33,549 bases of DNA from Shewanellaceae bacterium UBA2521 (lineage in GTDB: Bacteria > Pseudomonadota > Gammaproteobacteria > Enterobacterales > Shewanellaceae), in contig DDNL01000049.1 in NCBI GenBank assembly GCA_002341165.1, forward strand, positions 85,051 through 118,599, in the 5' to 3' direction. Below the pieces are notes generated by a model, which saw nothing but the letters and a program-made list of their open reading frames with translations, did not search any database and was not told where the DNA came from. Numbering within the stretch: position 1 is the stretch's first letter; the number at the start of each line of letters is the position of its first letter. Below, in pieces: positions 9,006-17,243 of the stretch. A program made the translations under genes and the position numbers.

Positions 9006-9791
9006 TTACTTATTCGAGGCACTAGGTATCTGAAAACGCGCGACTTTTCCAGCTAAAAAACCAGATAAGTCAAAAGATTTATTTTCATAATATATCTTTA
9101 CATTTTCAGGAGCACCCATCACAACAGAAAAAGGAGGTAAGCCTTGTAATTCAAATTGTGCTGGAGCGTTTTGCAAGCCTTCAAGCAGAAATTGGCCGTG
9201 TGCATCTTTCACCTCAAGCCAACAAGGCTTATCAACCTGCACCACTATATGCGCTAGAGAAGGCTCTTGTTGTTCGGTTGTTGATTGATGCAACATAGCA
9301 TCATCAATTTTTAACTGAGCATTATGCTCTTTTTCTACGATTAACTCTTCGACGGTTTTCTCTGAAAAATCGGAGTGCTCTGGTTGATTACGATCTTGCA
9401 CCCACCAGAGTACAAGCATCAACAGTAAACTACCGAATAAACAATAAGTCACAATCCACCAGCGGTGATCTCGTGCTTGCCTTGTTGTTTTGCGTGAAAA
9501 ACTCTGTAGTTGAACATCAGGTAAGCTCACCTGTTTATCCAACACTTGGTAGAGCTGTTCAGACTCAATACCTACATAATTTGCATAATTAAGCAAATAA
9601 CCACGGATATAAGTCGGAGCAGCTATACCTGAAAATTCATCATGCTCAATTTCGTCAATCAGCGTTGTACGCAAATTCAATTTTTTTGCGATATCAGCTC
9701 TTGATAACCCAAGAGTTTCGCGTTCCTGCTTGAGCATCTGACCTACAGTCAAGCTTTTCGTATCTTCTGATATATTCTGTTTTTCTGTCAT
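9006..9791 (-). CDS. rodZ: Cytoskeletal protein RodZ
   Basis: This protein of about 261 residues couples MreB to the cell-wall elongation machinery. It has a cytoplasmic helix-turn-helix domain (about 15-80, with GQMLKQERETLGLSRADIA), a basic juxtamembrane stretch, one membrane segment at about 111-131, and a periplasmic C-terminal DUF4115-type beta domain (CWLEVKDAHGQFL). I chose ATG at 9791. A TTG two codons upstream (9797) would leave almost no spacing to AAAGATGG, so ATG fits better. It sits 12 bases after pilF and is shorter than E. coli RodZ (337), mainly because the periplasmic linker is short, as in many pseudomonad-type homologues. Confidence 0.93.
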   Translation of the reverse strand: MTEKQNISEDTKSLTVGQMLKQERETLGLSRADIAKKLNLRTTLIDEIEHDEFSGIAAPTYIRGYLLNYANYVGIESEQLYQVLDKQVSLPDVQLQSFSRKTTRQARDHRWWIVTYCLFGSLLLMLVLWWVQDRNQPEHSDFSEKTVEELIVEKEHNAQLKIDDAMLHQSTTEQQEPSLAHIVVQVDKPCWLEVKDAHGQFLLEGLQNAPAQFELQGLPPFSVVMGAPENVKIYYENKSFDLSGFLAGKVARFQIPSASNK

Positions 9792-9803
9792 AGTCAACCA
9801 TCT

Positions 9804-10562
9804 TTATGCCGCATCGTTATATCCTTTTAATATTGGAAATCGACGTATTTGCTCCACAAAGCATTGGTTCGCGTCAGCTTGAGTTTGATCTAACTGACAA
9901 ACAAGCCGTAAAGCTTCTGCTTTTTTTAAACCTTGCTTTTCTACTTGTAATATATATGAATCTAGTTTTTGCATATCATTTTGCGCTAACGCAATAGAAG
10001 ACAATGCAATATAAGGCATATGTCTTGTCGGATCAAACATTTTAGCTTTATTTAAGTAGGTTTGAGCGTCTTGAACCAAGCCTGCTTTATAAGCACACAA
10101 ACCTAGATTTTCATAATATAAAGCAATTTTTTGCGCTTGAGCCCCCATTAAAGCACTTTTCAAGAGGCTTAATCCTTGTGTCAACTTTGTATGACGACAC
10201 AAAAACATACCATACTGACTTAATACTACACCTTGCTCCGATGCAACCTCTAAAGCTTGTTGATAATGGTCTTCTGCTTGAGCTTGATCATCAATCACTT
10301 CATAATAAGCTGCATAAGCGAGATGCAGTTCAACCTTATGCGGATCCAGCCGCCAAGCTTTATCTAAATTTATTTTGGCCAATACCAGGTTCTGCTGCTC
10401 TAAATAGGCCAAAGCCAGACTGATTCTACTTTGAGCTTGCAAAGATACATCTGCTACTTCGACCATCGTGATGGGCTGACCATGCTGATCATAGTAGTCT
10501 GTAACACAAGCTGTTAGACTCAAAAAAATCAGTATTATCCATATTAAACGTAAAAAATTCAC
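9804..10562 (-). CDS. pilF: Type IV pilus assembly lipoprotein PilF (PilW), TPR
   Basis: This is an outer-membrane lipoprotein pilotin, needed in the known family for assembly of the PilQ secretin. It has a signal peptide with lipobox LTAC, then about six TPR repeats (for example LALAYLEQQNLVLAKINLDKA and LHLAYAAYYEVIDDQAQAEDHYQQA). The frame opens from a TTG at 10634, but that would put 24 polar residues before the signal peptide. I prefer GTG at 10562, with AGGA seven bases upstream. This gives 252 residues, the length of the P. aeruginosa protein, and a normal lipoprotein signal of 19 residues. It lies between rlmN and rodZ, as usual. No other pilus gene is in the window. Confidence 0.9.
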   Translation of the reverse strand: MNFLRLIWIILIFLSLTACVTDYYDQHGQPITMVEVADVSLQAQSRISLALAYLEQQNLVLAKINLDKAWRLDPHKVELHLAYAAYYEVIDDQAQAEDHYQQALEVASEQGVVLSQYGMFLCRHTKLTQGLSLLKSALMGAQAQKIALYYENLGLCAYKAGLVQDAQTYLNKAKMFDPTRHMPYIALSSIALAQNDMQKLDSYILQVEKQGLKKAEALRLVCQLDQTQADANQCFVEQIRRFPILKGYNDAA

Positions 10563-10660
10563 CCACACATCCTGTGCATCATCTTGCCATGTTGCATGGC
10601 GTACTTCACCATAGCGCCTTTTGAAGTGTAGCAACCTTAAATCTAAAGCGTATGGTTAAA

Positions 10661-11779
10661 TTAGTTCACCTGCGTAATAGGTACGTTTTGTTGCAAACGA
10701 CGTTTGACCAGCCTTTTCGTTCTATCTCTTACGTCACCTACAAGCTGACCACAAGCTGCATCAATATCATCACCTCGAGTTTTACGCACAGTGACCGTGA
10801 GCTCATATTCCATGAGCACTTTGGCAAACCTATCAATGCGCGAGTTAGAAGAACGACCATAAGGCGAACCAGGATAAGGGTTAAAAGGTATAAGGTTAAT
10901 CTTACAGGGCGTATCTTTTAAACAATGCGCTAAAGCATGAGCTTGCTCCATACTGTCATTCACATGATCGAGCATCACATATTCAACAGTCACTCTAGAG
11001 CGATTTGCATTAGATTTGGCTAAATAACTTCTCACCGAAGCTAAGAACATCTCGATCGGGTACTTTTTATTGACAGGTACGAGCTCATTACGCAAGGCAT
11101 CATCAGGCGCATGCAGACTTATAGCTAAAGCCACATCAATCTGATCACCGAGTTTATCGAGCGCAGGCACCACACCTGAGGTTGATAATGTAACGCGACG
11201 TTTGGACAAGCCATAACCCAGATCATCAAGCATAATCTCCATTGCAGGTACGACGTTGGCAAGGTTTAACAAAGGTTCTCCCATGCCCATCATCACCACA
11301 TTGCTGATGGGACGCTGGCCTGTTTCTTTTTGCAAGCCCAAAAACTTAGAGACACGCCAGATCTGCCCAATAATCTCTGAAACAGATAAATTGCGATTAA
11401 AGCCTTGCTCTGCTGTAGAGCAAAACGTACACTCTAAAGCGCAGCCGACCTGAGATGAAATACATAAAGTCGCTCGGTCTGCTTCAGGGATATAGACCGT
11501 CTCTACTTCTTGCTCTCCCACAGCTATAGCAAATTTAATGGTACCATCAGTAGACTTTTGATAGGAGCTAATCTCTGGAGCGCGAATTTCTGCGCACTCA
11601 CGCAACTTAGCGCGTAGAACTTTGTTGACATTGGTCATTTGCTCAAAATCATCGCAGCCATAGTGATAAATCCACTTCATCACCTGATCTGCTCTAAATG
11701 GCTTTTCCCCAATTTGAACAAAAAAATCACGCATTTTGCGGTGACTCAAATCTAAAAGGTTGACCTTTTTGTCTCTCAT
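10661..11779 (-). CDS. rlmN: 23S rRNA A2503 / tRNA A37 C2-methyltransferase RlmN
   Basis: This 372-residue radical-SAM methylase makes 2-methyladenosine in 23S rRNA and several tRNAs. The cluster motif CALECTFC supplies Cys113, Cys117 and Cys120. The two mechanistic cysteines are also present: Cys106 in ATLCISSQ, and Cys343 in DAACGQL, matching E. coli Cys118 and Cys355 in spacing. The N-terminal region resembles the accessory RNA-binding domain. ATG at 11779 is the first gene of the rlmN-pilF-rodZ-ispG row. ndk, which often precedes rlmN, is not here; the neighbour is a divergent membrane protein. Confidence 0.98.
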   Translation of the reverse strand: MRDKKVNLLDLSHRKMRDFFVQIGEKPFRADQVMKWIYHYGCDDFEQMTNVNKVLRAKLRECAEIRAPEISSYQKSTDGTIKFAIAVGEQEVETVYIPEADRATLCISSQVGCALECTFCSTAEQGFNRNLSVSEIIGQIWRVSKFLGLQKETGQRPISNVVMMGMGEPLLNLANVVPAMEIMLDDLGYGLSKRRVTLSTSGVVPALDKLGDQIDVALAISLHAPDDALRNELVPVNKKYPIEMFLASVRSYLAKSNANRSRVTVEYVMLDHVNDSMEQAHALAHCLKDTPCKINLIPFNPYPGSPYGRSSNSRIDRFAKVLMEYELTVTVRKTRGDDIDAACGQLVGDVRDRTKRLVKRRLQQNVPITQVN

Positions 11780-11792
11780 AAATTTACATACC

Positions 11793-11807
11793 TTGAAGGA
11801 GCTTCAA
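11793..11807 (-). promoter_or_regulatory. Small hairpin in the rlmN leader
   Basis: TTGAAG-GAG-CTTCAA is a perfect 6-3-6 inverted repeat 14 bases before the rlmN start. On the minus strand its 3' arm runs into CAAGG, the likely ribosome-binding site, so the hairpin could affect initiation. This is inference from position. Confidence 0.3.
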
Positions 11808-11944
11808 TTACCTGCCTAGCGTAGCTGCTTTTCTCTTTTCATTGCACACTCAATCAGGTAACTATTCATAATTAAGCTGAGCATTTTAACCATTTTATCT
11901 TCATTTTACCAGCCAAAAAGCATATCATGTGATAGACTTGAGAT

Positions 11945-13096
11945 ATGGATCTTGCCGTATCAAGCAACATGACTTTACTTCTTTTATACATCAGCTTAGC
12001 TCTCGTTGTTTCCTTTTTTTGTAGTATCTTTGAGGCTGTTTTACTTTCTATCACACCAAGCTATATCGCTAATCTGGAAAAAACATCACCGAGACTCGCC
12101 CAACGCCTCAAAAAGCAAAAAGAGCGTATTGATGGACCTCTTATTGCTATCTTAACCTTTAATACTTTGGCTCATACCGCAGGAGCAGCGGGAGCCGGAG
12201 CTCAAGCAGCAATGGTACTTGGCAATCAGTACCTAGGTCTATTCTCTGCTGTGCTGACTTTGCTGATTTTGTTTATTTCTGAGATCATCCCCAAAACCAT
12301 TGGTGCAAATTACTGGCGTAGCTTGGCACCTGCAGTATCTTGGGTGCTCGTCGGGTTAGAGTTTATTACTCGGCCTCTAATCTGGTTTGTCATGATGATC
12401 ACCAAATATATAGGCAAAGGTAAGCATCATGCTTATGTTCGGCAAGAAATGGATGCTATGGCTGATTTAGGCCATGCTTCAGGTGAGTTAGGAGAGCAAG
12501 AGTCACAAATTCTCAAACAAATGCTCAAAGCAACAGACCTATCTGTATCAGCCATTATGACACCAAGAACGGTTATCTTCAGTGCCCCTCAAGGCCTCAC
12601 TATGCAAGAGTTTTCCCAGCGCTACTCAAATAACCCCTTCTCACGTATTCCTGTATTTGATACCAAAATGAGTGATATTATTGGCTATGTATTTCGCAAT
12701 GAAATTTTAATTACGGAAAAGAAAACACCTTATGCTACGTTAGAGTCCATCAAAACAGAAATATTGGTGTTCCCAGAGACAGCCAAAATCCTCACTGCAT
12801 TCAAAAAGATGTGTCAGCGTAAAATCCATATTGCGCTCGTGGTCAATGAATACGGCAACACATTGGGCTTACTTACCATGGAAGATTTAATTGAGTCTTT
12901 GCTCGGCTTAGAAATCGTTGAAAGTAAAGATCCCGCAACCGACATGCAACACTTAGCACGGCACTTATGGCAAGAGCGTATCAAAGAAAAAGGTATTGTT
13001 ATTTCTGAAGATACAACAGACAATATAATCGATGAAGGGTCAGACTCTGACCCAGATCCAGACGCTGATCCACCCCCTTTTAAGCAAGATAAGTAA
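11945..13096 (+). CDS. CNNM/DUF21 transmembrane protein with CBS pair
   Basis: This 383-residue inner-membrane protein belongs to the CNNM (DUF21) family, linked in known members to Mg2+ or other divalent cation transport. Membrane helices lie at about 9-30, 66-92 (glycine/alanine-rich AHTAGAAGAGAQAA), 97-115 and 127-152, with the conserved SEIIPKTIGANYW following. A CBS pair occupies about 195-320 (IMTPRTVIFSAP, then VVNEYGNTLGLLTMEDLIE). It ends in an acidic, proline-rich tail (DSDPDPDADPPP). The CorC/HlyC-type C-terminal domain of longer relatives is absent. ATG at 11945 has GAG close upstream; a second ATG at 11969 is possible. It is divergent from rlmN and may be read together with the isocitrate dehydrogenase gene. 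Confidence 0.92.
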   Translation: MDLAVSSNMTLLLLYISLALVVSFFCSIFEAVLLSITPSYIANLEKTSPRLAQRLKKQKERIDGPLIAILTFNTLAHTAGAAGAGAQAAMVLGNQYLGLFSAVLTLLILFISEIIPKTIGANYWRSLAPAVSWVLVGLEFITRPLIWFVMMITKYIGKGKHHAYVRQEMDAMADLGHASGELGEQESQILKQMLKATDLSVSAIMTPRTVIFSAPQGLTMQEFSQRYSNNPFSRIPVFDTKMSDIIGYVFRNEILITEKKTPYATLESIKTEILVFPETAKILTAFKKMCQRKIHIALVVNEYGNTLGLLTMEDLIESLLGLEIVESKDPATDMQHLARHLWQERIKEKGIVISEDTTDNIIDEGSDSDPDPDADPPPFKQDK

Positions 13097-13236
13097 AAAA
13101 GTCCACTCGAACTACTAGGCCATTTACCTAAATAGAGTTAAACTAACAAGAGATGATTGAACTCATCAAGTTACAATGACCTTTAAACCCTACGAAGCTT
13201 TTGCTTTGAATTGTTTTAAAACCATGGATGTCTATT

Positions 13237-14244
13237 ATGAGTAAAACAAGAATTACCGTCATTTCTGGCGATGGTATTGGTCCAAGTATTGTAAAAAGTG
13301 CTCTACAAATCCTCGATAAAGCAGGATGTAACTTTGAGTATGACTTTGCCGATGCTGGACTAGTTGCCCATGAAAAAGAAGGTGAGTTATTACCTAAACG
13401 CACCTTAGATCTGATTGCAAAAAATAAAGTTACTCTAAAAGGGCCTTTGACCACACCTGTTGGTGGTGGATTTACCTCCATCAATGTCACACTACGCAAA
13501 AAGTTTGACCTTTATGCAAATGTGCGTCCTGTCGTATCCTTCAAAGGCACTAAAGCACGTTATGAAGATATCGATATTATTACCATACGTGAAAATACCG
13601 AAGGTATGTACTCAGGTGCAGGGCAACGGGTTTCTGATGACGGCGCTTCTGCTGAAGCGATGAGTGTCGTCACCCGTGAAGGCGCTGAACGAATTGCAAC
13701 CTTTGCTTATGAACTTGCACGCAGAGAAAAGCGTAAGAAAGTCACCATTGTTCATAAAGCGAACATCATGAAGTCTACATCAGGCTTGTTTCTCGATGTC
13801 GCACGCGGTGTGTCTAAACAGTACAGCGATCTACAAACTGAAGAAATGATTGTTGATGCTACCTGTATGAACCTAGTCATGAAACCCGAGCAATTTGATG
13901 TCATCGTGACAACGAATCTCTTTGGTGATATTTTATCTGACTTATGCGCAGGTTTAGTCGGTGGTTTAGGCATGGCACCAGGTGCAAATATTGGTAAAGA
14001 TATTGCCATTTTCGAAGCTGTACACGGCAGCGCACCTGATATTGCAGACCAAAACATTGCTAACCCAACATCTGTTATTCTAGCTTCTATTCAAATGCTT
14101 GAGCATTTAGGCATGGCGAGTAAAGCCAAGAAAATCGCGGCAGCTGTGACAGATGTCATCGCAACAGGAGATCGCACCACGAAAGACTTAGGCGGTAGCG
14201 CAAGCACTACTGAGTTTACCGATGCGATTTTAGAGCGACTTTAG
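13237..14244 (+). CDS. Isocitrate dehydrogenase, NAD-type
   Basis: This is a 335-residue beta-decarboxylating dehydrogenase. Ser81/Asn83, Arg87 and Arg97 (TSINVTLRKK...NVRP), Arg118 (RENTEG), Tyr125 and the lysine in HKANIMKS form the isocitrate and metal site. FGDILSDLCAGLVGG supplies metal-binding aspartates. The cofactor loop reads HGSAPDIA (263-270), with Asp-Ile where NADP-dependent bacterial enzymes have Lys-Tyr, so NAD+ is the expected cofactor. The product would be 2-oxoglutarate in the TCA cycle. Isopropylmalate or homoisocitrate dehydrogenase are related alternatives, but the short type and SxN active-site loop favour isocitrate. ATG at 13237 has GGA eight bases upstream; an in-frame ATG at 13228 has no such site. 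Confidence 0.88.
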   Translation: MSKTRITVISGDGIGPSIVKSALQILDKAGCNFEYDFADAGLVAHEKEGELLPKRTLDLIAKNKVTLKGPLTTPVGGGFTSINVTLRKKFDLYANVRPVVSFKGTKARYEDIDIITIRENTEGMYSGAGQRVSDDGASAEAMSVVTREGAERIATFAYELARREKRKKVTIVHKANIMKSTSGLFLDVARGVSKQYSDLQTEEMIVDATCMNLVMKPEQFDVIVTTNLFGDILSDLCAGLVGGLGMAPGANIGKDIAIFEAVHGSAPDIADQNIANPTSVILASIQMLEHLGMASKAKKIAAAVTDVIATGDRTTKDLGGSASTTEFTDAILERL

Positions 14245-14284
14245 CATCGCATACATGCGTGAGATAAAAAGCGCACAAGAAACA

Positions 14285-14309
14285 TGCCCAGTTTATCTGG
14301 GCATTTTTT
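14285..14309 (+). terminator. Intrinsic terminator after isocitrate dehydrogenase
   Basis: TGCCCAG (14285-14291), loop TTTAT, CTGGGCA (14297-14303), then six T residues. It lies between the convergent isocitrate dehydrogenase and rlmM genes. The T-run is on the plus side only. Confidence 0.88.
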
Positions 14310-14325
14310 ATGTCTCATATCATTT

Positions 14326-15420
14326 TTATCGAGATTTCATCTGCCTTTTTACCTGACGTAAATCTAAATGCACCGTAACTTCATCGCGATCGTGATACAA
14401 GTGTTTACACTGCAAAACAAAACCTGTGAGACCTTGTTCAAGCAAAATAGTCTCAAGGGTCGTTAACACTTGCTGCACCTCTTTATAACGGCTTTTCATA
14501 GGCAGCTTCAGATTAAAAATAGCTTCCACACACCAACCATAAATTGCCCAGCGCTCCATCAGCTCTGCAACCCGAGCTGGTTTATCTACCATATCACAAA
14601 CAAGCCAATACACATTTTTACGAGGCGGTTCATACGTAAACCCATCCTGAGCCACATGCTTCACTTGTCCTGTTTCCATTAAGTGAGGTGCCATCGCGCC
14701 ATGATCAACGGCTGCAACGAACATCTGATGTCGAACAAGTTGGTAAGTCCAACCTCCAGGACATGCACCTAGATCCACCGCATGAAGCCCTGAAGCAAGA
14801 CGCTTTTCTTGCTCATCCTTTGGAATAAACACATGAAACGCTTCTTCCAACTTTAAGGTAGAGCGGCTTGGTCCATCTTTAGGCATTTTCAAACGCAAAA
14901 TTCCCATAGGATAAGGAGCATGCGTTTGTACTTGTGAATAACCAACAAAAGCTGAAGTCGCTGAAACAAAACAGACATGCAACACGGGCTTTTTTTCATG
15001 CTCTTGTGCTGATAAAATCTTTTTTGCGCGTAGAGCTTGCCTAAGAGGTACGGTGACTTTTCGACAAAACTTAGATAAAGCTTTGGCCTCATTGGTATCA
15101 GGCGTTTCAACCCAAATACGCCCAGCTCTTAACGTCTCTGGCAAAGCATCAACGATTGCCGACACCCGATCGGACACAGGGAGTTCCTCAAGCAAAGGTA
15201 AAGAGGCAAACATTTGCCGAGCAAAAATAAGTTGGCGCACAGGTACGTGCTCAAGTAATAATGCAGCCTGACCTGCTTGGTAACACTCAAAGATAACATA
15301 AGCTTGATTGACCTGCGTTTTAGCAAAGCCAAATACACCTATTTGTTCAGCACGCTCTTGAATTTCTGCTGCGCACTCTTTCTCATAGCCTTGCCTGCAA
15401 TATAATAATACATGCTTCAT
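14326..15420 (-). CDS. rlmM: 23S rRNA C2498 2'-O-ribose methyltransferase RlmM
   Basis: This 364-residue enzyme methylates C2498 of 23S rRNA. An N-terminal THUMP-like region precedes a Rossmann methyltransferase whose SAM site DLGACPGGWTYQL lies at 216-228; STLKLEEAFHVFIP just before it is characteristic of RlmM. The start is ATG at 15420: MKHVLLYCRQGYEKECAAEI aligns with the family N-terminus and GAGGATAAG lies upstream. The frame extends to a TTG at 15447, which is unlikely. The gene stands alone on the minus strand, divergent from the methyltransferase gene beyond it. Confidence 0.97.
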   Translation of the reverse strand: MKHVLLYCRQGYEKECAAEIQERAEQIGVFGFAKTQVNQAYVIFECYQAGQAALLLEHVPVRQLIFARQMFASLPLLEELPVSDRVSAIVDALPETLRAGRIWVETPDTNEAKALSKFCRKVTVPLRQALRAKKILSAQEHEKKPVLHVCFVSATSAFVGYSQVQTHAPYPMGILRLKMPKDGPSRSTLKLEEAFHVFIPKDEQEKRLASGLHAVDLGACPGGWTYQLVRHQMFVAAVDHGAMAPHLMETGQVKHVAQDGFTYEPPRKNVYWLVCDMVDKPARVAELMERWAIYGWCVEAIFNLKLPMKSRYKEVQQVLTTLETILLEQGLTGFVLQCKHLYHDRDEVTVHLDLRQVKRQMKSR

Positions 15421-15532
15421 AGCCAACTTATCCTCATCAAACAACAAAGCTGTTTAGTTTACCGTAAAGCGCACTTAAAAGCTAAGTTCTTCTTCTATAA
15501 TTACTTTTCATAAATAGCTTTGGCACAAGACC

Positions 15533-15564
15533 TGCAAACAAAACAAGATGCAAACAAAACAAGA
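15533..15564 (+). repeat. Tandem 16-bp duplication in a 5' leader
   Basis: TGCAAACAAAACAAGA occurs twice, perfectly and back to back (15533-15548 and 15549-15564), 25 bases before the ATG of the downstream methyltransferase. Sixteen is not a multiple of three, which argues that this part is untranslated and supports the downstream ATG. Confidence 0.9.
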
Positions 15565-15588
15565 CACCCACAGCAAACAAGGACAGTC

Positions 15589-17130
15589 ATGATGAGTAAA
15601 GATATCTGTGCTGATTATCAAACTGAAGTACTATATAACGACGATTACTTTGAAAACCTCTCACCCAAAAAACTCAATTATTTAGCCACCTCAAAAAGAT
15701 ATCATACCTGTGATTTAACGCAGCCTTTTAACTATCTAGAGTTAGGTTGTGGATTTGGTCATTCGGCTCTTATCCATGCTGCAATTTATCCTCAAGCGCA
15801 ATTTTATGCCTGTGATTTCAATGAAGTACAAATGCAGCGTGCGCGTTATCTTATCGATCGTCTTAACTTACAAAATATCAAACTTTATCCAATGCCCTTC
15901 AGTGAATTACTTGAAGAAGAATTACCACAAATGGATTTTGTTGTCTCACATGGTGTGTATAGCTGGGTGAATAGCACTGTACGTCAGCAAATGCATGAGA
16001 TTATACAAAATAAGCTCAAATCTGGAGGGCTGGCTTATTTATCTTATAACTGCTTACCTGGTATGGGAAAAATTGCACCTTTACGTTACATGCTCAATGA
16101 AATGGCCAAAAAAAAGCAAGGTACAAGTTTCGAGTGTGCTAAAGAAGCTTTGAAAGAGCTCAATCAAATCAAAAAAGATTTGCAATATTATCAAGATAAT
16201 CCAACCATCGAAAGTATCATTACCAACTTCAATAACTCAGATAAATACATGTTCGGCGAAATATTTAATCCGATTTGGAAGTTATTTTATAGCAATGAGG
16301 TTGCACAAGAAATGGAAGACATAGGTCTCAATTTTATCGGCCACGCCAATCTTCCTGTCAACCACCAACACCAAAAACTTAAACCGAGTCTTAAGCCTCA
16401 TTACTATGCTCTTGAAACATCTAAAGAAAAAGAGCTTTTTCTTGATTATGCTTTCAATACACAATTCCGCTCGGATGTGTTCATCAAAGATGGAAAAACT
16501 ATGAATGAACGTGAACTCATCTCAAAGTTATTAAAAATGAATGTTGGGATGACAAGAAGTTTTTCTAATCTGGAAAAAAGTCCTTTAATACAAGGTGAAC
16601 CTGAGTTTAAAACTCTCTTCGCAAAAGTCATGCAGAATCAGGTCAAAGATAACGCTGTATCCTGTGCTCAATTATGCGAAGAAATAACACAAGGCAATCC
16701 GGAACAATTAAAGTCCAGTTTAATCAGTATTATGCTGATGATCAATATGCAAGTACTTACTCATTTTGAGCATATACCCGAATCTAGTGATGACTATAAA
16801 CTCTCCGCTATCAACCAAAATATCTTAAATTTTGCACTTGAGAATAATCAGTCTAGAGCCTTAATATTAAAAAATCAGGGTATGGGTTATATGATGAATC
16901 TACTTGACCTATTTATCCTAAAACAATGGGTCGAAGGTGAACGTCAACTACAGGTAATTGCTCAAAAAACAATCGCCTGTGCGAAGAAAAACCCTGACCT
17001 ACTTCTCAATAAAATCGATATAAATCAGCTTACAGAAAATCAGCAAAATATGATGATACTTGATTGGATAAATCGATTTGTTTATGAATCTTTACCTAAC
17101 CTTAAATATCTAGGTTTATTTAGTCATTAA
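15589..17130 (+). CDS. Class I SAM methyltransferase with regulatory domain
   Basis: The protein has 513 residues. The SAM-binding motif LELGCGFGH lies at about 50-58, an acidic second motif ACDFNEVQMQRAR follows, and VVSHGVYSWVNSTVR is typical of the group annotated as methyltransferases with a regulatory domain (PF10119 type, here about 170-260). A helical C-terminal region has no recognised fold. Substrate and role are not known for this family. The frame opens at a TTG (15520), but AAGGA five bases before ATG 15589 (and eight before the adjacent ATG 15592) marks the real start. It lies in a small non-core block, followed by a very strong terminator and a phosphopantetheinyl transferase gene. 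Confidence 0.85.
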   Translation: MMSKDICADYQTEVLYNDDYFENLSPKKLNYLATSKRYHTCDLTQPFNYLELGCGFGHSALIHAAIYPQAQFYACDFNEVQMQRARYLIDRLNLQNIKLYPMPFSELLEEELPQMDFVVSHGVYSWVNSTVRQQMHEIIQNKLKSGGLAYLSYNCLPGMGKIAPLRYMLNEMAKKKQGTSFECAKEALKELNQIKKDLQYYQDNPTIESIITNFNNSDKYMFGEIFNPIWKLFYSNEVAQEMEDIGLNFIGHANLPVNHQHQKLKPSLKPHYYALETSKEKELFLDYAFNTQFRSDVFIKDGKTMNERELISKLLKMNVGMTRSFSNLEKSPLIQGEPEFKTLFAKVMQNQVKDNAVSCAQLCEEITQGNPEQLKSSLISIMLMINMQVLTHFEHIPESSDDYKLSAINQNILNFALENNQSRALILKNQGMGYMMNLLDLFILKQWVEGERQLQVIAQKTIACAKKNPDLLLNKIDINQLTENQQNMMILDWINRFVYESLPNLKYLGLFSH

Positions 17131-17136
17131 ACCATG

Positions 17137-17179
17137 AAAGTACCGTTTATCTCTCACTTAGAGAGATAAACGGTGCTTT
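17137..17179 (+). terminator. Strong intrinsic terminator, 19-bp stem
   Basis: AAAGTACCGTTTATCTCTC (17137-17155) pairs with GAGAGATAAACGGTGCTTT (17161-17179) with a single G-U and a five-base loop. A run of T residues follows at 17186-17195. It should cleanly end the methyltransferase transcript. Confidence 0.9.
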
Positions 17180-17243
17180 ATTCTCTTTTTTTTTTACTAT
17201 AAAATAAGTAACTTATATATTTTTTATGGTGTAATACGCGTTT

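Noticed and set aside
15520..15588. TTG start extending the methyltransferase by 23 residues
   Set aside because: The stretch contains a 16-bp tandem repeat out of codon phase and lacks a ribosome-binding site. AAGGA points to the ATG at 15589.
15589..17130. DNA methyltransferase of a restriction or phage-defence system
   Set aside because: It lacks the NPPY/DPPY motif of DNA amino-methylases and the PCQ motif of C5-methylases, and no nuclease or specificity gene is nearby.
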